Below are positions 51,187 through 60,955 of a DNA stretch of 64,000 nucleotides, piece after piece. The notes below the pieces were generated by a model. That model saw only the letters and a list, made by a program, of their open reading frames with translations. It was not told the origin of the DNA and made no database searches. The DNA lies in the NCBI GenBank assembly GCA_903895855.1, contig CAITVN010000238.1:41094-105093 (forward strand), written 5' to 3'. A program made the position numbers and the translations under genes. The DNA comes from Oligoflexia bacterium (lineage in GTDB: Bacteria; Bdellovibrionota; UBA1018). Positions within the stretch are counted from its first letter, which is position 1; each line of letters starts with the position of its first letter.

Positions 51187-53413
51187 CTTGCGTGCTCGAA
51201 CCAGAGTCTTGTTTGCAGTGATGACGGTGTTGGCGCTTTCGGGCTGCGGTCTTCTTGCAGACAGAACGGTGCAAGAAAAGGCGCTCACTTACTCGACTGG
51301 AAAAGAAGGCTGCCTCAACGAGATGGGCAGTCAGGCCGAAAGATACCTCAGTGGCGAAATCTCAGAAAATGAATGGACAGGTACTTGGTCGTGCGTGCTC
51401 GACAATTTGGCCGTATTTAGAAAATACATACAAGGTTCAGACGCCGAGGGTTTCACGGTCTCTGATGTTCATGCGCTGGTGAAAAAATTCATGGTAACTT
51501 CAAAAGAAGTTCCCGAAGACTTGATCGCGATACACTTTGAATTAAAAGAAAAGATACTGGGCGGCAGTTCGAAGGTTTTCACTTACCGTGAGTTCGATCA
51601 ATTCGTCGATCTACTTAAGAAGATTGGGCCATTGACCGTTGAGATGTTGCCTCATTTGAATAATAGAGCTCATCACGCGACTTCAGAGAAGATGGCTGCA
51701 TTCGGAAAGGCCACTGAAAATTTTGTAGGCGAAATGCTAAAGTTGGTCGATCTTGAGACCCGTCCAACCATTGAATGGGCAACGTTAGAGACGTTCGCTC
51801 GAGGCCTTGCTTCGGTCTATTTGATCGAGGTACCGGCTGATCTATTTTCTGAGGTGCGTTGGGCAAAAGATCTGGTATTGCCCGGAAATCCGGCTGGAAT
51901 TTCTGGACCTGAAGTAAAAGAATTGCTTCGTTCGGCGTTTACAGTAGCGATTCCGCTCATCAAATTAGCATTTACCCCTTCAAGTCTTTTGGGCGATAAC
52001 TTGGCTAAAGCAAGAACCTACCTGAACCTCGTTAGAGAAATTCGACCCGAGATATCAAAGATTATTGCAAGGCAGGCTGGCGTCATTGATTGGGATGTGG
52101 TTTTTCGGGTGATCAATCGTTATAGCCCGAACCTCTTACAGGGGATTCGGGGCGCGCCCCTCGATCAGACAATTGTTCGAAAAGCGCTTCCGACCGTTAC
52201 GAAAAAGTTTCTCGGTGCGACTAACGAAACAGGAATAGATGAAGGCTTGATCACCGAGGCGTTGTCGTTGGTTGAAAAATGGATCACCATTGAAGAGCAA
52301 CTCGACAAAGTGTTTCGATCTCTCGGTGTGATGAATTCATCGGCGTCGAGCGCCTGGATTGCGACAGCCACCGATGTTTGGGCAATGAACGAAGGTGGTT
52401 TAAAGGCTGAAATTTTGAGGCGAATTTCAGATATCACAAAGCATCAAGAAATCTTGTTTCAGGGCTCAGACGCCGAGTTGACTTTTAACCCGAATAACCA
52501 AGTGTCTCGATTGGCGTTAGAAAAAGTCTTAATCAATCAGTGGATTGTTGAAAAACTGCTCTCAGCCTATTCGAGTGACAAAGACAAACGCTGGGCAACT
52601 CAGAAAGACCTAGAAACCTTCTTCGCTGAATTGGGCCCGCTGATTGCCGAGTTTCAGGTAATTGATCCGACAGTTAAAGACTATGGTTTGCGTCGATACA
52701 CTGAGGCCAGTTTGTTTATGTTTTCGAGTAATGGCGATGAGTACTTAGACAAGACCGAGCTCACTTATTATTTCGGTTTTCTCAGTTCAATATTCACACT
52801 GTCGAGGCGTATTAATGCTGTGATTGGGCCCCTGTGCAGCAATCAAGGGGTTGCGAGCGGCGACGATCATTTTGGTTGGTCATGGATGGATGTGACTTGC
52901 TTTCGTCGAGAGTATTTTTCGCGATTCGAAGAATTTTGGGATCACTCGCCGCAAGTGGTAAAGTTTTTTGCTGACCTTGCGCCTGATAAGCGTGACGAAG
53001 TTCAGAATGCGATGGAACGAGCTGGGAGATTTTTTGGTGCGAGCGATACCGAGCCGGTTGGTACTTTCGATACTGAAGGTTATGCTGGCGTTATTCACTA
53101 TGTCGAGGCCATCTTTCATCGATTCGATTCGAATTATTCTCAAAAACTTGATCTCGGAGAGCTTGAAGAAGCGTTTCCGGTTTTTAAACTCGAGCTTTCA
53201 ACTTTCGGAAATATTCCGATCTCGCAAGAGAGTATGCTTGAGGCCATTTTCATGTTTACAGTGAGGTATGGTGCTCCACCAGAAAAGACAGCGGCCGGCT
53301 ATGCCAATTTCTTAACCTTTTGGGCAATGAAACCGGTTTGGCAAATGTCAGCAGATAGACTGGCTTTGTATAAAGTGTTGGCTTCTCTCGCCGCGCCCCC
53401 ACCGGGGTTCTAG
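51176..53413 (+). CDS. Large lipoprotein with EF-hand-like motifs
   Basis: 745 residues from the ATG at 51176, with GGGGAAAGG upstream. The signal VLFAVMTVLALSGC is a clear lipobox. Several EF-hand-like calcium loops are seen: GSDAEGFTVSDVHAL (about 85-99), FSSNGDEYLDKTELTYYF (about 517-534) and RFDSNYSQKLDLGELEEAF (about 648-666), of which the last two have the D/N/S, D, E spacing of the loop. The rest is helical. It is translationally coupled to the preceding outer-membrane barrel gene, which suggests the two proteins form an envelope complex. The stop overlaps the convergent gene at 53410 by 4 bases. Confidence 0.65.
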   Translation: MRFSLRARTRVLFAVMTVLALSGCGLLADRTVQEKALTYSTGKEGCLNEMGSQAERYLSGEISENEWTGTWSCVLDNLAVFRKYIQGSDAEGFTVSDVHALVKKFMVTSKEVPEDLIAIHFELKEKILGGSSKVFTYREFDQFVDLLKKIGPLTVEMLPHLNNRAHHATSEKMAAFGKATENFVGEMLKLVDLETRPTIEWATLETFARGLASVYLIEVPADLFSEVRWAKDLVLPGNPAGISGPEVKELLRSAFTVAIPLIKLAFTPSSLLGDNLAKARTYLNLVREIRPEISKIIARQAGVIDWDVVFRVINRYSPNLLQGIRGAPLDQTIVRKALPTVTKKFLGATNETGIDEGLITEALSLVEKWITIEEQLDKVFRSLGVMNSSASSAWIATATDVWAMNEGGLKAEILRRISDITKHQEILFQGSDAELTFNPNNQVSRLALEKVLINQWIVEKLLSAYSSDKDKRWATQKDLETFFAELGPLIAEFQVIDPTVKDYGLRRYTEASLFMFSSNGDEYLDKTELTYYFGFLSSIFTLSRRINAVIGPLCSNQGVASGDDHFGWSWMDVTCFRREYFSRFEEFWDHSPQVVKFFADLAPDKRDEVQNAMERAGRFFGASDTEPVGTFDTEGYAGVIHYVEAIFHRFDSNYSQKLDLGELEEAFPVFKLELSTFGNIPISQESMLEAIFMFTVRYGAPPEKTAAGYANFLTFWAMKPVWQMSADRLALYKVLASLAAPPPGF

Positions 53414-55020
53414 AAACCGATCGTGTAGCCGAGTGTAACGGTTGTGAGATCAATGTCGTTGGTCTTACCTATGATGTTCACACCAAAAAGAGAGCCATCA
53501 AGGGTGATCCATGATGGAAACTTCGGTCCCAAAAATGATACTGGGTACCCCACTCCAAAGGCTTTTTCTGAATTGGCAATCGAGAAATCAACCCACGGAG
53601 CCATGGTTGCTAGTTTTGTGTAAATGTACAGACGGCTTGGTCGCTGATAGGTTAGCGTGAGTACGGGCCCCAAAACCATTTGCAGTCCATACAAAGAGTT
53701 GGTGTGAAACATGCCCCAGAAATAGGCACCGGTAGCAGCTGTCCAGTTACCCCCAAGAAAATTCTGTGCGAAAGTGTAATTTCCAGTCAGATTTGCGCCC
53801 CAAAAGAGTGGCATGGTGAGATCGGTAGGAGTCTTGGTTAGAGTCGCGACAGAGACCAGATTCATGAATGTGCCAGCTTTAAAAGAAAGGCGATCCGGAA
53901 TGAGAGTGTAGGTTGCAGACGCCTTGACGGTCGCCATCAGGGCTGTGACACCAACCGGAAACGGTGCGCTCACTATCCTGCTCGCTTCTGTATATTTTAG
54001 GTAAGTGAAACCAAGGCCACCACTCAGGCTCAGTCCCGCTTGTTTAGGAATGAACTCAAGTGCGAAAATCTGGCGACTTTTCTTTGCCTCCTTTTTAAAT
54101 ACAGCAACTTTAACAATCGTAATTCGCTTTGAGCCAGCGGGTACGGCAATGGTTCGCTCATTTGGCGGTGCGGGTTGTTCGGCTTGATCTTTAGCTTCTT
54201 TTGGGTCCTTCGCATCTTTGGCTTTAGCAGCCCCTGCGGGAGTCGTTGGTTTTTTATTGGCAGCGTCGGCAGCCTTGGCCTTCTCTGGCGTTTTTGCTTT
54301 AGATTCGGCCACAGACCATTCAAACTCTGAAGCCACGTCGCTCGAGGTAAAAAGTGAAAGTTTTAGTTTCTTTGGGTCGTTGGCAACAGCCTTGCAGTAG
54401 GCAGTGACAAAGAGAAATGGAAACGAGGTAGGCGCCTCAGCTTTTGCGTCGGCCTTTATGTCGGTTTTTGTGTCGGTCTTGATGGCCGCTTTAGGTTTGA
54501 GGTCGATAGTCCTTGAAAGGTTGAACTGATAGGCGCTACAGCTCTCGTGAATCTTTAAGAGAGGTCTCAATACTTGCAACGAGACAATGAGCGAGGTCTC
54601 AAAGGTTTTTGAATAAGTGATCGTAAATGACTGGGGTTGCAGTTGATACTCGAACCATGCGCGTTGACCCAGTTGTTCGGGAAACGGATCTTTCAATAGG
54701 GGTGACTTTTCAAAGTTCGATTCTAAGTGAATCGCCGGATCAGAAAATTTGTCTACTGGAAATTCATCGGGTATGAGAACCCAAACACGTAAAAAGGAAC
54801 GCAACTTGGGTTCGGTTTCCCAACCCAGTTCAGCTTTTGTTTTCCACTGATTGGGTACGACTTGGCCCTTGGCATTTACTTGGGTGATCGTAATCTTTGT
54901 TTCTTCGAGCGAGGTAAGCTGTGTTGTTTTTTTGACGGCCGGCTTCACGGGCGGGGTTGCCGCGAGAGCTAAAGGTAAAGCTAGCACAACAGCAAGAAAG
55001 GCAATCAAGGACCGGGTCAC
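53410..55020 (-). CDS. Exported protein with Lys/Ala-rich linker and barrel-like C-terminus
   Basis: 536 residues. The signal IAFLAVVLALPLALAAT is followed by a beta-rich region to about residue 235, then a low-complexity linker rich in Ala, Lys and Pro (KTPEKAKAADAANKKP and on), then a C-terminal region with alternating hydrophobic strands (LSLSGGLGFTYLKY, NLTGNYTFAQNFLGGNWTAA, TLTYQRPSRLYIYTKL) ending TVTLGYTIGF. The terminal Phe again fits an outer-membrane barrel. It may be a two-domain envelope protein. No family recognised. Confidence 0.6.
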   Translation of the reverse strand: MTRSLIAFLAVVLALPLALAATPPVKPAVKKTTQLTSLEETKITITQVNAKGQVVPNQWKTKAELGWETEPKLRSFLRVWVLIPDEFPVDKFSDPAIHLESNFEKSPLLKDPFPEQLGQRAWFEYQLQPQSFTITYSKTFETSLIVSLQVLRPLLKIHESCSAYQFNLSRTIDLKPKAAIKTDTKTDIKADAKAEAPTSFPFLFVTAYCKAVANDPKKLKLSLFTSSDVASEFEWSVAESKAKTPEKAKAADAANKKPTTPAGAAKAKDAKDPKEAKDQAEQPAPPNERTIAVPAGSKRITIVKVAVFKKEAKKSRQIFALEFIPKQAGLSLSGGLGFTYLKYTEASRIVSAPFPVGVTALMATVKASATYTLIPDRLSFKAGTFMNLVSVATLTKTPTDLTMPLFWGANLTGNYTFAQNFLGGNWTAATGAYFWGMFHTNSLYGLQMVLGPVLTLTYQRPSRLYIYTKLATMAPWVDFSIANSEKAFGVGYPVSFLGPKFPSWITLDGSLFGVNIIGKTNDIDLTTVTLGYTIGF

Positions 55021-55118
55021 GTACAGTCTATCGCCAGCAAGTGCGTTAAACTTGAGAAATAGTTGCCGCGCGGCAGGTTTTGTTGACTTGTTGTGTCTGC
55101 CTCAAGTATTTTTGGCCT

Positions 55119-55367
55119 ATGAATCAAAAATTACCTAAAGTTGTCGAGTTGTTCGCCGATATGCGCGAGCTTGAAGCGGGAACTTACCATTGGTGTAAGT
55201 GTGGGCTTTCGGCTAAGCAACCGTTTTGCGATGGGTCTCATCAGGGTACTGGATTTACCCCGGTCAAGTTTGAGCTAAAAGAGACTAAGAGAGTGAAAAT
55301 TTGTCAGTGCAAGCACACTGACTCGCCACCATTTTGCGATGGCAAGCACAACTCGTTGACTGAATAA
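55119..55367 (+). CDS. Double CDGSH iron-sulphur protein
   Basis: 82 residues from the ATG at 55119. Two CDGSH motifs are complete: CKCGLSAKQPFCDGSH and CQCKHTDSPPFCDGKH, each with three Cys and one His to bind a 2Fe-2S cluster. No membrane segment or signal, so it is cytoplasmic. Tandem CDGSH proteins occur widely in bacteria, with roles in redox or iron handling that are not settled. The next gene starts 9 bases after its stop. Confidence 0.9.
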   Translation: MNQKLPKVVELFADMRELEAGTYHWCKCGLSAKQPFCDGSHQGTGFTPVKFELKETKRVKICQCKHTDSPPFCDGKHNSLTE

Positions 55368-55376
55368 GTGACAATC

Positions 55377-56705
55377 ATGAGGGTCTGGCTCTTTTTTCTA
55401 CTCTTGGTGCCAATCGTGTTCAATCTGAGCTGCGGTTCGACAGAAAAAGCAGCCTCAGAACCTGAAAAATTGGTTTCGAGTTTGAGCTCACGGTTTGTAG
55501 CCTCTTCAGGCTCAATTGACACACTACTAAGATTTGATGGCCCTCGAGACTCACGTTATTACAGCGACGTGACGGCGCAGACAACGTTGGCCTCGCTGAC
55601 CAGTCTCAAGTACTTCATTACTAGTATATCACTTTGCCAAGAAATGAATTTGAGTGAATCAGGGTACTCAAGTGCCACTGGCTGTATCACCATTTATCAA
55701 ACGGCCGACACCAGTGTTTACTCTATTTACAACACGTACTCGATTAGTGAGGCTCTTAACGATACCATTGACTCACATTTTTTTGATTTGCTGACAGAAA
55801 AAGGGCGTGCAAAATTAGTGCAAACCAAAGTTTTGGCTGCAAGTGACGTCGGCACTTATCGGTACGGAAGAATTAATGTCATGCGCCCGGTGAAGATCAC
55901 GGGTAGTTTCTTCGACCCTGCCTCTAATGAGCTCTTTTTTACGAAGACCCCAAAAACCTCAGAAATCGTAGCCCTCGGAAACGACAGTGCTGGTCGAAAA
56001 ATTGAAAGCGTAGTGTATTCTACTACCGACACCACGTCGCCCGATCCAAGTGAGCTCACTTTAATGAACAGTAATGGCGAAACCTGGTTCGCCTTTGCGA
56101 GACCTCTTGAGTTAACGGCAACTGACATTGCCGATGGAATCGCTCTTGATGTTCGGTTTGCGTTCAATCCTGATCAGTTTGCCAGCGCTGTTGCCACTGC
56201 GAGCTGTGGTGCCTATTCATCAAGCTCGCCAACGGCATTTGATGAGACCAATTGTGTAACCTTCAGTGTGCCTATGGCCAAGTTTGCAGCGGTTCCAATA
56301 AAGACTAGCGAAAAACTGACAAAAGAAATTTACGTGTCTGATTTCAGTTCGGCCAGTGGGTCTGAGTCAAACCTCAGAATTGAGCTCTATTATAGTGATT
56401 CAGATTCTGCCCGAACAGTGCTGGGCGTCGACGTGACCGCTGTCACAAAAGAGACCGCCACCTCGGTTACTGGGGCCATTCAGGCTTTGACGGTGTCAGA
56501 AAAAAGCTCGGTTGTGACGATTTATGGTTACAACTCGGCCACTGATGTCATCGACCTCGTCACGCTCACCGGGCTCACCAGGGGCGTGGCAGGTACGTTA
56601 ACGCTGACTTGCACGGGGGCCGGGGCCTTTGGCTCGGACTGTACGGCAAAGGGTAAGACGGTCTCTCGCGCCTATACCTATGTCGGCACCAAAATAATAA
56701 ACTGA
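55377..56705 (+). CDS. Lipoprotein of unknown function
   Basis: 442 residues from the ATG at 55377 (a GTG 9 bases earlier is possible). The signal VWLFFLLLVPIVFNLSC is a lipobox. The mature protein is rich in Ser, Thr and Asp, with repeated beta-strand patterns. Cys pairs (ISLCQEMN, ATGCITIY; ATASCGAYS, DETNCVTFS; LTCTGAG, GSDCTAK) suggest three disulphides. The C-terminal 130 residues (KEIYVSDFSSASGS ... TLTGLTRGVAGTL) may be a separate beta domain. No family recognised. Confidence 0.55.
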   Translation: MRVWLFFLLLVPIVFNLSCGSTEKAASEPEKLVSSLSSRFVASSGSIDTLLRFDGPRDSRYYSDVTAQTTLASLTSLKYFITSISLCQEMNLSESGYSSATGCITIYQTADTSVYSIYNTYSISEALNDTIDSHFFDLLTEKGRAKLVQTKVLAASDVGTYRYGRINVMRPVKITGSFFDPASNELFFTKTPKTSEIVALGNDSAGRKIESVVYSTTDTTSPDPSELTLMNSNGETWFAFARPLELTATDIADGIALDVRFAFNPDQFASAVATASCGAYSSSSPTAFDETNCVTFSVPMAKFAAVPIKTSEKLTKEIYVSDFSSASGSESNLRIELYYSDSDSARTVLGVDVTAVTKETATSVTGAIQALTVSEKSSVVTIYGYNSATDVIDLVTLTGLTRGVAGTLTLTCTGAGAFGSDCTAKGKTVSRAYTYVGTKIIN

Positions 56706-56757
56706 TGTGATCTCTTTTCTTTTTTAGCAGAGCGTGATCATGATTGAGGCAAACATT

Positions 56758-59451
56758 ATGGCTAATATTCTAGAGAACGTGACTTCTTTGTTCAAGAAAC
56801 TCAATCCGAGCACATGGAGAAAAACGCACGTGCGCGATTTACCGCAGACAAATTCACTGCCGAAGAGTTCGGTGGCGAAACCGCTATCGGCAGATCAATT
56901 GCGTGCGATGCCTCAGAGCGAACTGAAGGCTTTTATTCAAAAGCAATCAGAGCGATCGTTGGTTCGGCAGCTTCAGTCGATGAGTGATTTAGAATTGCAG
57001 TTATCGATCATTAAAGAGCTACGCGATCCTTCGATACTTAAGCGAATCGTGCGTAGCGAAGTCGATAAGAGATTGAAAAAAGCAGCTGAAAAACAATTGA
57101 GTGAAACCTCAGTTCACGCAGACTACCTCAGTCTAAGCAATATTCGCGAACTGAGTGAACAAATTTTGAAACAAATTGAAACCCCAAAATGGCCAGCGAT
57201 TCGCGAGCTATTAGAAAAAACGCAAGACCTTAAAGCGGTCGACCCTCGGCTGGGGGTTGACTCAGATCAGGTTAAGCTCTACATGAGACTTCAACTGAAA
57301 CTCAGAGCGTTAGTCGACACCTACGAAAATCACCTTGTTCAGATGAAAGAAATTTGCGAAACCTTGGCGTCGAATCAGACCTTGTCTCAAGCTAATGTGA
57401 AGCAACTTTCTCAACAGTTTGAACAACTCAGAAAGAAGATCTCTCTAACGTCACAGTCAGAGTTGCCTGATAATTTGAATGATAAGTTAAATGAGCAGTA
57501 TGCCCAGGCTCTAGAAGAACAACAACGAATTCAACAGAGCCGGGTGCCGGTGTCGGTGCGGCAAGTGGGCGAGAGGTCAGTGCCCCACCCTATTGAGTCT
57601 CGTGATTCTGCCACCGAGATTGATCAGGCTGCGCTAAAAGCCAAGAAGCAGGCTGAGGTAAAGAAGCATCAGGCCGAACGCTTAGCTGAATTGAAAGAAT
57701 GCGAGACAAGACTGTCGGTGCTAGCAGAGAATCCGTTGCATCCAAAAGCATCTGTTGAGTTGCGCGCAATTCAAGATACCGTTGCTGCTCTTCGCCGATG
57801 GCGGTCAGAATATCCCGAGCTTCTTGCAACCGTTGAAACGAAATACCGAGAAGTGTCGATTCAGCGCACTCAAAAAATTCAAGAGTCGCAGTGGGATACT
57901 TGGGCCCGAACTGATTTGGCCACTAGAATTCTTGCCGATCTCAAAGCTCGAGTTGAAAAGCTAGAGCCTGACTTGTCAGATCCCACTCAGCCTGTTCTTG
58001 ATGCCACTTTTGTCGCTGCCCACGGTCTGGGTAATGTCTTGATGGATTGCGCGAGAGAAATGAAAGATTTGGGGCGATTAGAGCGCGAGAAAGATCATCA
58101 AATTTGGGATGAGTTCAAGAAACTTTGTGATCGCGGTTGGCCAATATGCGAGAGACTTAGGGCTGTGCTTCTCACTCAATTGATCGAAGTGGTGTCGCCT
58201 CAGGTAGTAAACCCAGCCGATTTGAGTGCTGAGGCGCTGCAGTTAACCCAGGCAAAACTCAAGTTTCACGTTTCGGCATTTGAAGAGAATACTGCGATTG
58301 CAATTAAATTGATCAATCATCATTTTAGAGAAATTGGTGGTCGTCGAACCCAAGCGACTGCTGAGAGTGAGATGGTCTTTACTCGAATATTTGAGCTTTA
58401 TTTTAGAGGTCTGAATTTGCATGTGCGAAGCATTCAACAGCACGAATCTTATGAAGTCGAGACACGTAATGCCTTGTTAAATGAGTATCGAATAGCGGCT
58501 GATGGTCGTTCGACGCTCGTTTCGCGTCTTAAGGTAGCGGCGGGTCTAGAAAATCGCTGGAATACAGATTCTTTGCCCGTAGAGCTGGCCAATGAACTTC
58601 AAAAAGAGTTTGATGTCATCAAAGAACGCCTGAGTTCACAGCTAGCTGAAGAAACTCAAAAGCAAGTGAAACAACTGCACGAACTGCAAGCCCAGGTTGA
58701 TGCGATCGTCTTGCAACTAGGTCAGGCCGAGGCAGTTTCAGTCACGCTCGCCCGCAAGACCGTTCAGTTTGTTGATGATGAAGTGGTCAAAGTTCAAACT
58801 TACATGAACACATTAACTCGAAATAAGCCGGGCCCGGTTTTTGAAGCAGCCCGAGATGCAGCATTTTTGGTGATCAAGAACTGCCTTGAGCTTCTCGATA
58901 AACGCAATCACGAGCAGCTCAATCAGCGAGCGAGTCTTTTTGCCGAGGCCGAACGTTTGGCTATTTCTGAAGACTGGAGTACCGGTACTCAGCGATTAGC
59001 CGAAATAGAGACGGTTTTTAAGAAGTTCGGATCGACTGCCGAGTCAGATGGCCGCACTTATGAACTCTTGTTCGAAAATATCCACTCATTCTTCATGTCG
59101 CGAATGAGTAAAAAAGACGTGTCAGTCGATGTTCAAGCGTCGCGTAAAGCACGACTTGATGCGCTTTACGCGCTTGAATCTCTGGTTCGGTTGAGCACTC
59201 CCCAGCCTTCAAAGGCTTTGACAGCCATACCCGTTATTGAGGGTAGTCCGGTGAAAGAATCGGGCAAGTTACTTGAGTTTGGGTTGAAGTACCGTCAGAT
59301 TCTCAGTTTAGATCCGAAGAATGCGATCAAGAAAGAAACTCAGAAAATCATGAGTCTCTGGACTGAAATGGCATCACCCGACTCTGAATATTTGCCCGTG
59401 TTTTGGAAATGCTACTTAGACCGCGTGCAATTTTTACTTGGCGGCGCCTGA
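56758..59451 (+). CDS. Large helical coiled-coil protein, cytoplasmic
   Basis: 898 residues from the ATG at 56758, with GAGG 8 bases upstream; an ATG at 56740 is possible. No signal peptide or membrane span. The whole protein is highly charged and rich in Gln, Glu, Leu and Lys, with long heptad-like stretches (QLSQQFEQLRKKISLT, KKQAEVKKHQAERLAELKECETRLSVL, ETQKQVKQLHELQAQVDAIVLQL). It resembles large helical scaffold or structural proteins. No domain recognised. It stands between a lipoprotein gene and an aldo/keto reductase gene. Confidence 0.6.
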   Translation: MANILENVTSLFKKLNPSTWRKTHVRDLPQTNSLPKSSVAKPLSADQLRAMPQSELKAFIQKQSERSLVRQLQSMSDLELQLSIIKELRDPSILKRIVRSEVDKRLKKAAEKQLSETSVHADYLSLSNIRELSEQILKQIETPKWPAIRELLEKTQDLKAVDPRLGVDSDQVKLYMRLQLKLRALVDTYENHLVQMKEICETLASNQTLSQANVKQLSQQFEQLRKKISLTSQSELPDNLNDKLNEQYAQALEEQQRIQQSRVPVSVRQVGERSVPHPIESRDSATEIDQAALKAKKQAEVKKHQAERLAELKECETRLSVLAENPLHPKASVELRAIQDTVAALRRWRSEYPELLATVETKYREVSIQRTQKIQESQWDTWARTDLATRILADLKARVEKLEPDLSDPTQPVLDATFVAAHGLGNVLMDCAREMKDLGRLEREKDHQIWDEFKKLCDRGWPICERLRAVLLTQLIEVVSPQVVNPADLSAEALQLTQAKLKFHVSAFEENTAIAIKLINHHFREIGGRRTQATAESEMVFTRIFELYFRGLNLHVRSIQQHESYEVETRNALLNEYRIAADGRSTLVSRLKVAAGLENRWNTDSLPVELANELQKEFDVIKERLSSQLAEETQKQVKQLHELQAQVDAIVLQLGQAEAVSVTLARKTVQFVDDEVVKVQTYMNTLTRNKPGPVFEAARDAAFLVIKNCLELLDKRNHEQLNQRASLFAEAERLAISEDWSTGTQRLAEIETVFKKFGSTAESDGRTYELLFENIHSFFMSRMSKKDVSVDVQASRKARLDALYALESLVRLSTPQPSKALTAIPVIEGSPVKESGKLLEFGLKYRQILSLDPKNAIKKETQKIMSLWTEMASPDSEYLPVFWKCYLDRVQFLLGGA

Positions 59452-59493
59452 GAGCGTTGAGGTGCTCATTGGCTTAGGGGTTTAAGCAAAGAA

Positions 59494-60408
59494 ATGTCAG
59501 AACTTGAGATTAGATACCTTTACGGCACCGCCTGGAAAGAAGAGCTCACCGAAGCTTGTGTCTTGAGTGCGCTGTCGGCTGGATATCGTGCGATAGATAC
59601 CGCAAATCAGCGAAAGCATTACGACGAAGAGGCTGTCGGAAGAGCCATCGTGAGTGGGTATTCTCAGTTCGGGTTGAAGCGTGAAGATCTTTTTTTGCAG
59701 ACAAAATTCACCTTTGCCAGGGGGCAAGATCATCGCAAGCCCTACGATGAGAGTGCGCCGTTTAAAGATCAGGTGAATCAAAGCATTCAGAGTTCATTGC
59801 GACACCTGCAGACCGACTTTATTGACTCGTACGTTCTTCATGGCCCCAGTTCTCATGCCGGATTGACCAACGCCGACTTAGAGACTTGGCAGGCCATGCA
59901 AGAGAACCTTGGCAGGGGGTATGTGAGGTCTCTGGGGATTTCGAATGTTAGTTTTGATCAGCTTGCTGAGCTTTGTCAAAAAGTGACTGTTCAACCGAAG
60001 TTTGTGCAGAATCGGTGTTTCGCCACGACCCTTTGGGATAAAGAAGTTCGCGAGTTCTGCTTGGCAAAGGGCATTCACTATCAAGGCTTCTCGTTATTGA
60101 CCGCAAATTCGAACTTTCTTGCGGGTAGGGTGATTCGGCCCGAGGGGCGAAATGTTCCGCAACTCATTCTTCCAGACGGGGCCACCGATGCTGCCTTGGA
60201 GGGGCTACACCCCGAAGTGCGTGCGATTCTGAAGCAGACCGGCAAGAACATTCAGCAGGTCATCTTTAGGTTTGCCCAACAAATCGGTATGATACCCATC
60301 ACTGGCACTCGGTCGGTCGACCACCTCAGGTCGAATCTCGAGATCGATGAAATGGTACTGAGCGCTTCGCAGCTGCGAACCCTAGAAACTATTGCCTTTC
60401 TGGAGTGA
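59494..60408 (+). CDS. Aldo/keto reductase
   Basis: 304 residues. The (alpha/beta)8 reductase motifs are present: GYRAIDTANQRKHYDEEAVGRAI has the catalytic Asp and Tyr, FLQTKF the Lys, DSYVLHGPSSH the His; then YVRSLGISNVS and IPITGTRSVDHLRSNLEI, the cofactor-binding end. It reduces carbonyl compounds using NADPH. The physiological substrate is unknown. tRNA-Arg begins 40 bases after the stop. Confidence 0.88.
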   Translation: MSELEIRYLYGTAWKEELTEACVLSALSAGYRAIDTANQRKHYDEEAVGRAIVSGYSQFGLKREDLFLQTKFTFARGQDHRKPYDESAPFKDQVNQSIQSSLRHLQTDFIDSYVLHGPSSHAGLTNADLETWQAMQENLGRGYVRSLGISNVSFDQLAELCQKVTVQPKFVQNRCFATTLWDKEVREFCLAKGIHYQGFSLLTANSNFLAGRVIRPEGRNVPQLILPDGATDAALEGLHPEVRAILKQTGKNIQQVIFRFAQQIGMIPITGTRSVDHLRSNLEIDEMVLSASQLRTLETIAFLE

Positions 60409-60448
60409 GCTTGATATCGGCCCCCAATTGTGGTTTAAGAAACCTCAC

Positions 60449-60525
<77 letters not shown>

Positions 60526-60765
60526 CTCCAGACGGTTCAAAATCATCCATTTTAGGTAAGAGATAGAAAACACAAGCTAATCGATTCAAGTAGTTACGAT
60601 TGAGCGGTAGCTTCGACATTTCCCGATCAGTCGCAAAATTTCGGGGGTTTCCTATTTTGTTCCTACGATTTTCCTACTCCTAACGTTTCGATCAAAAGTT
60701 CAATGACTTTTTTGGCGAACTTGAGAGGAGGATCAATTGAAGCAAATTCACAAATCATAAATTGA

Positions 60766-60795
60766 AAAAGCCCAGGGTGGTAGCCCCAGGCTTTT
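60766..60795 (+). terminator. Terminator-like hairpin
   Basis: AAAAGCC and GGCTTTT pair, followed inwards by GGG/CCC after two unpaired bases, with the loop TGGTAG. A stretch CAAATTTT follows. It would end transcription from the tRNA side, or, being A-rich on the left, from the opposite side as well. Confidence 0.6.
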
Positions 60796-60891
60796 CAAAT
60801 TTTCACTCGTCAGCTCGGCATCTTGATCGGAGCTCTTGCTGACTTATCGCTTTACCAACCGAAGCTGCGTTCTCACGCGGCCTCTGGGCAA

Positions 60892-60923
60892 CAACACTTC
60901 TCTAACCTTAGTGAGAAGTGTTG
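60892..60923 (+). promoter_or_regulatory. 11-bp inverted repeat upstream of parA
   Basis: CAACACTTCTC (60892-60902) and GAGAAGTGTTG (60913-60923) are perfect inverted repeats around TAACCTTAGT, which itself contains CTAA/TTAG when read from the neighbouring base. It lies 33 bases before the parA ATG. ParA-type proteins often repress their own operon, so this is a candidate operator; it could also be a transcribed hairpin. Confidence 0.6.
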
Positions 60924-60955
60924 CACCTGTCAACCCTCAACAAGGAGAGAAGAAT

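Larger units (their letters stand above)
60526..60955. other. Non-coding stretch between tRNA-Arg and parA
   Basis: No gene is apparent. It holds a terminator-like hairpin at 60766-60795 and a perfect inverted repeat at 60892-60923, and ends with the ribosome binding site of parA (AAGGAGAGAAG). The first 130 bases are unremarkable apart from the repeated TTCCTA in TTTCCTATTTTGTTCCTACGATTTTCCTACTCCTA (given at 60648-60681). If an element is integrated at the tRNA, its attachment site should be at 60500-60560; no second copy is in the window. Confidence 0.5.
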
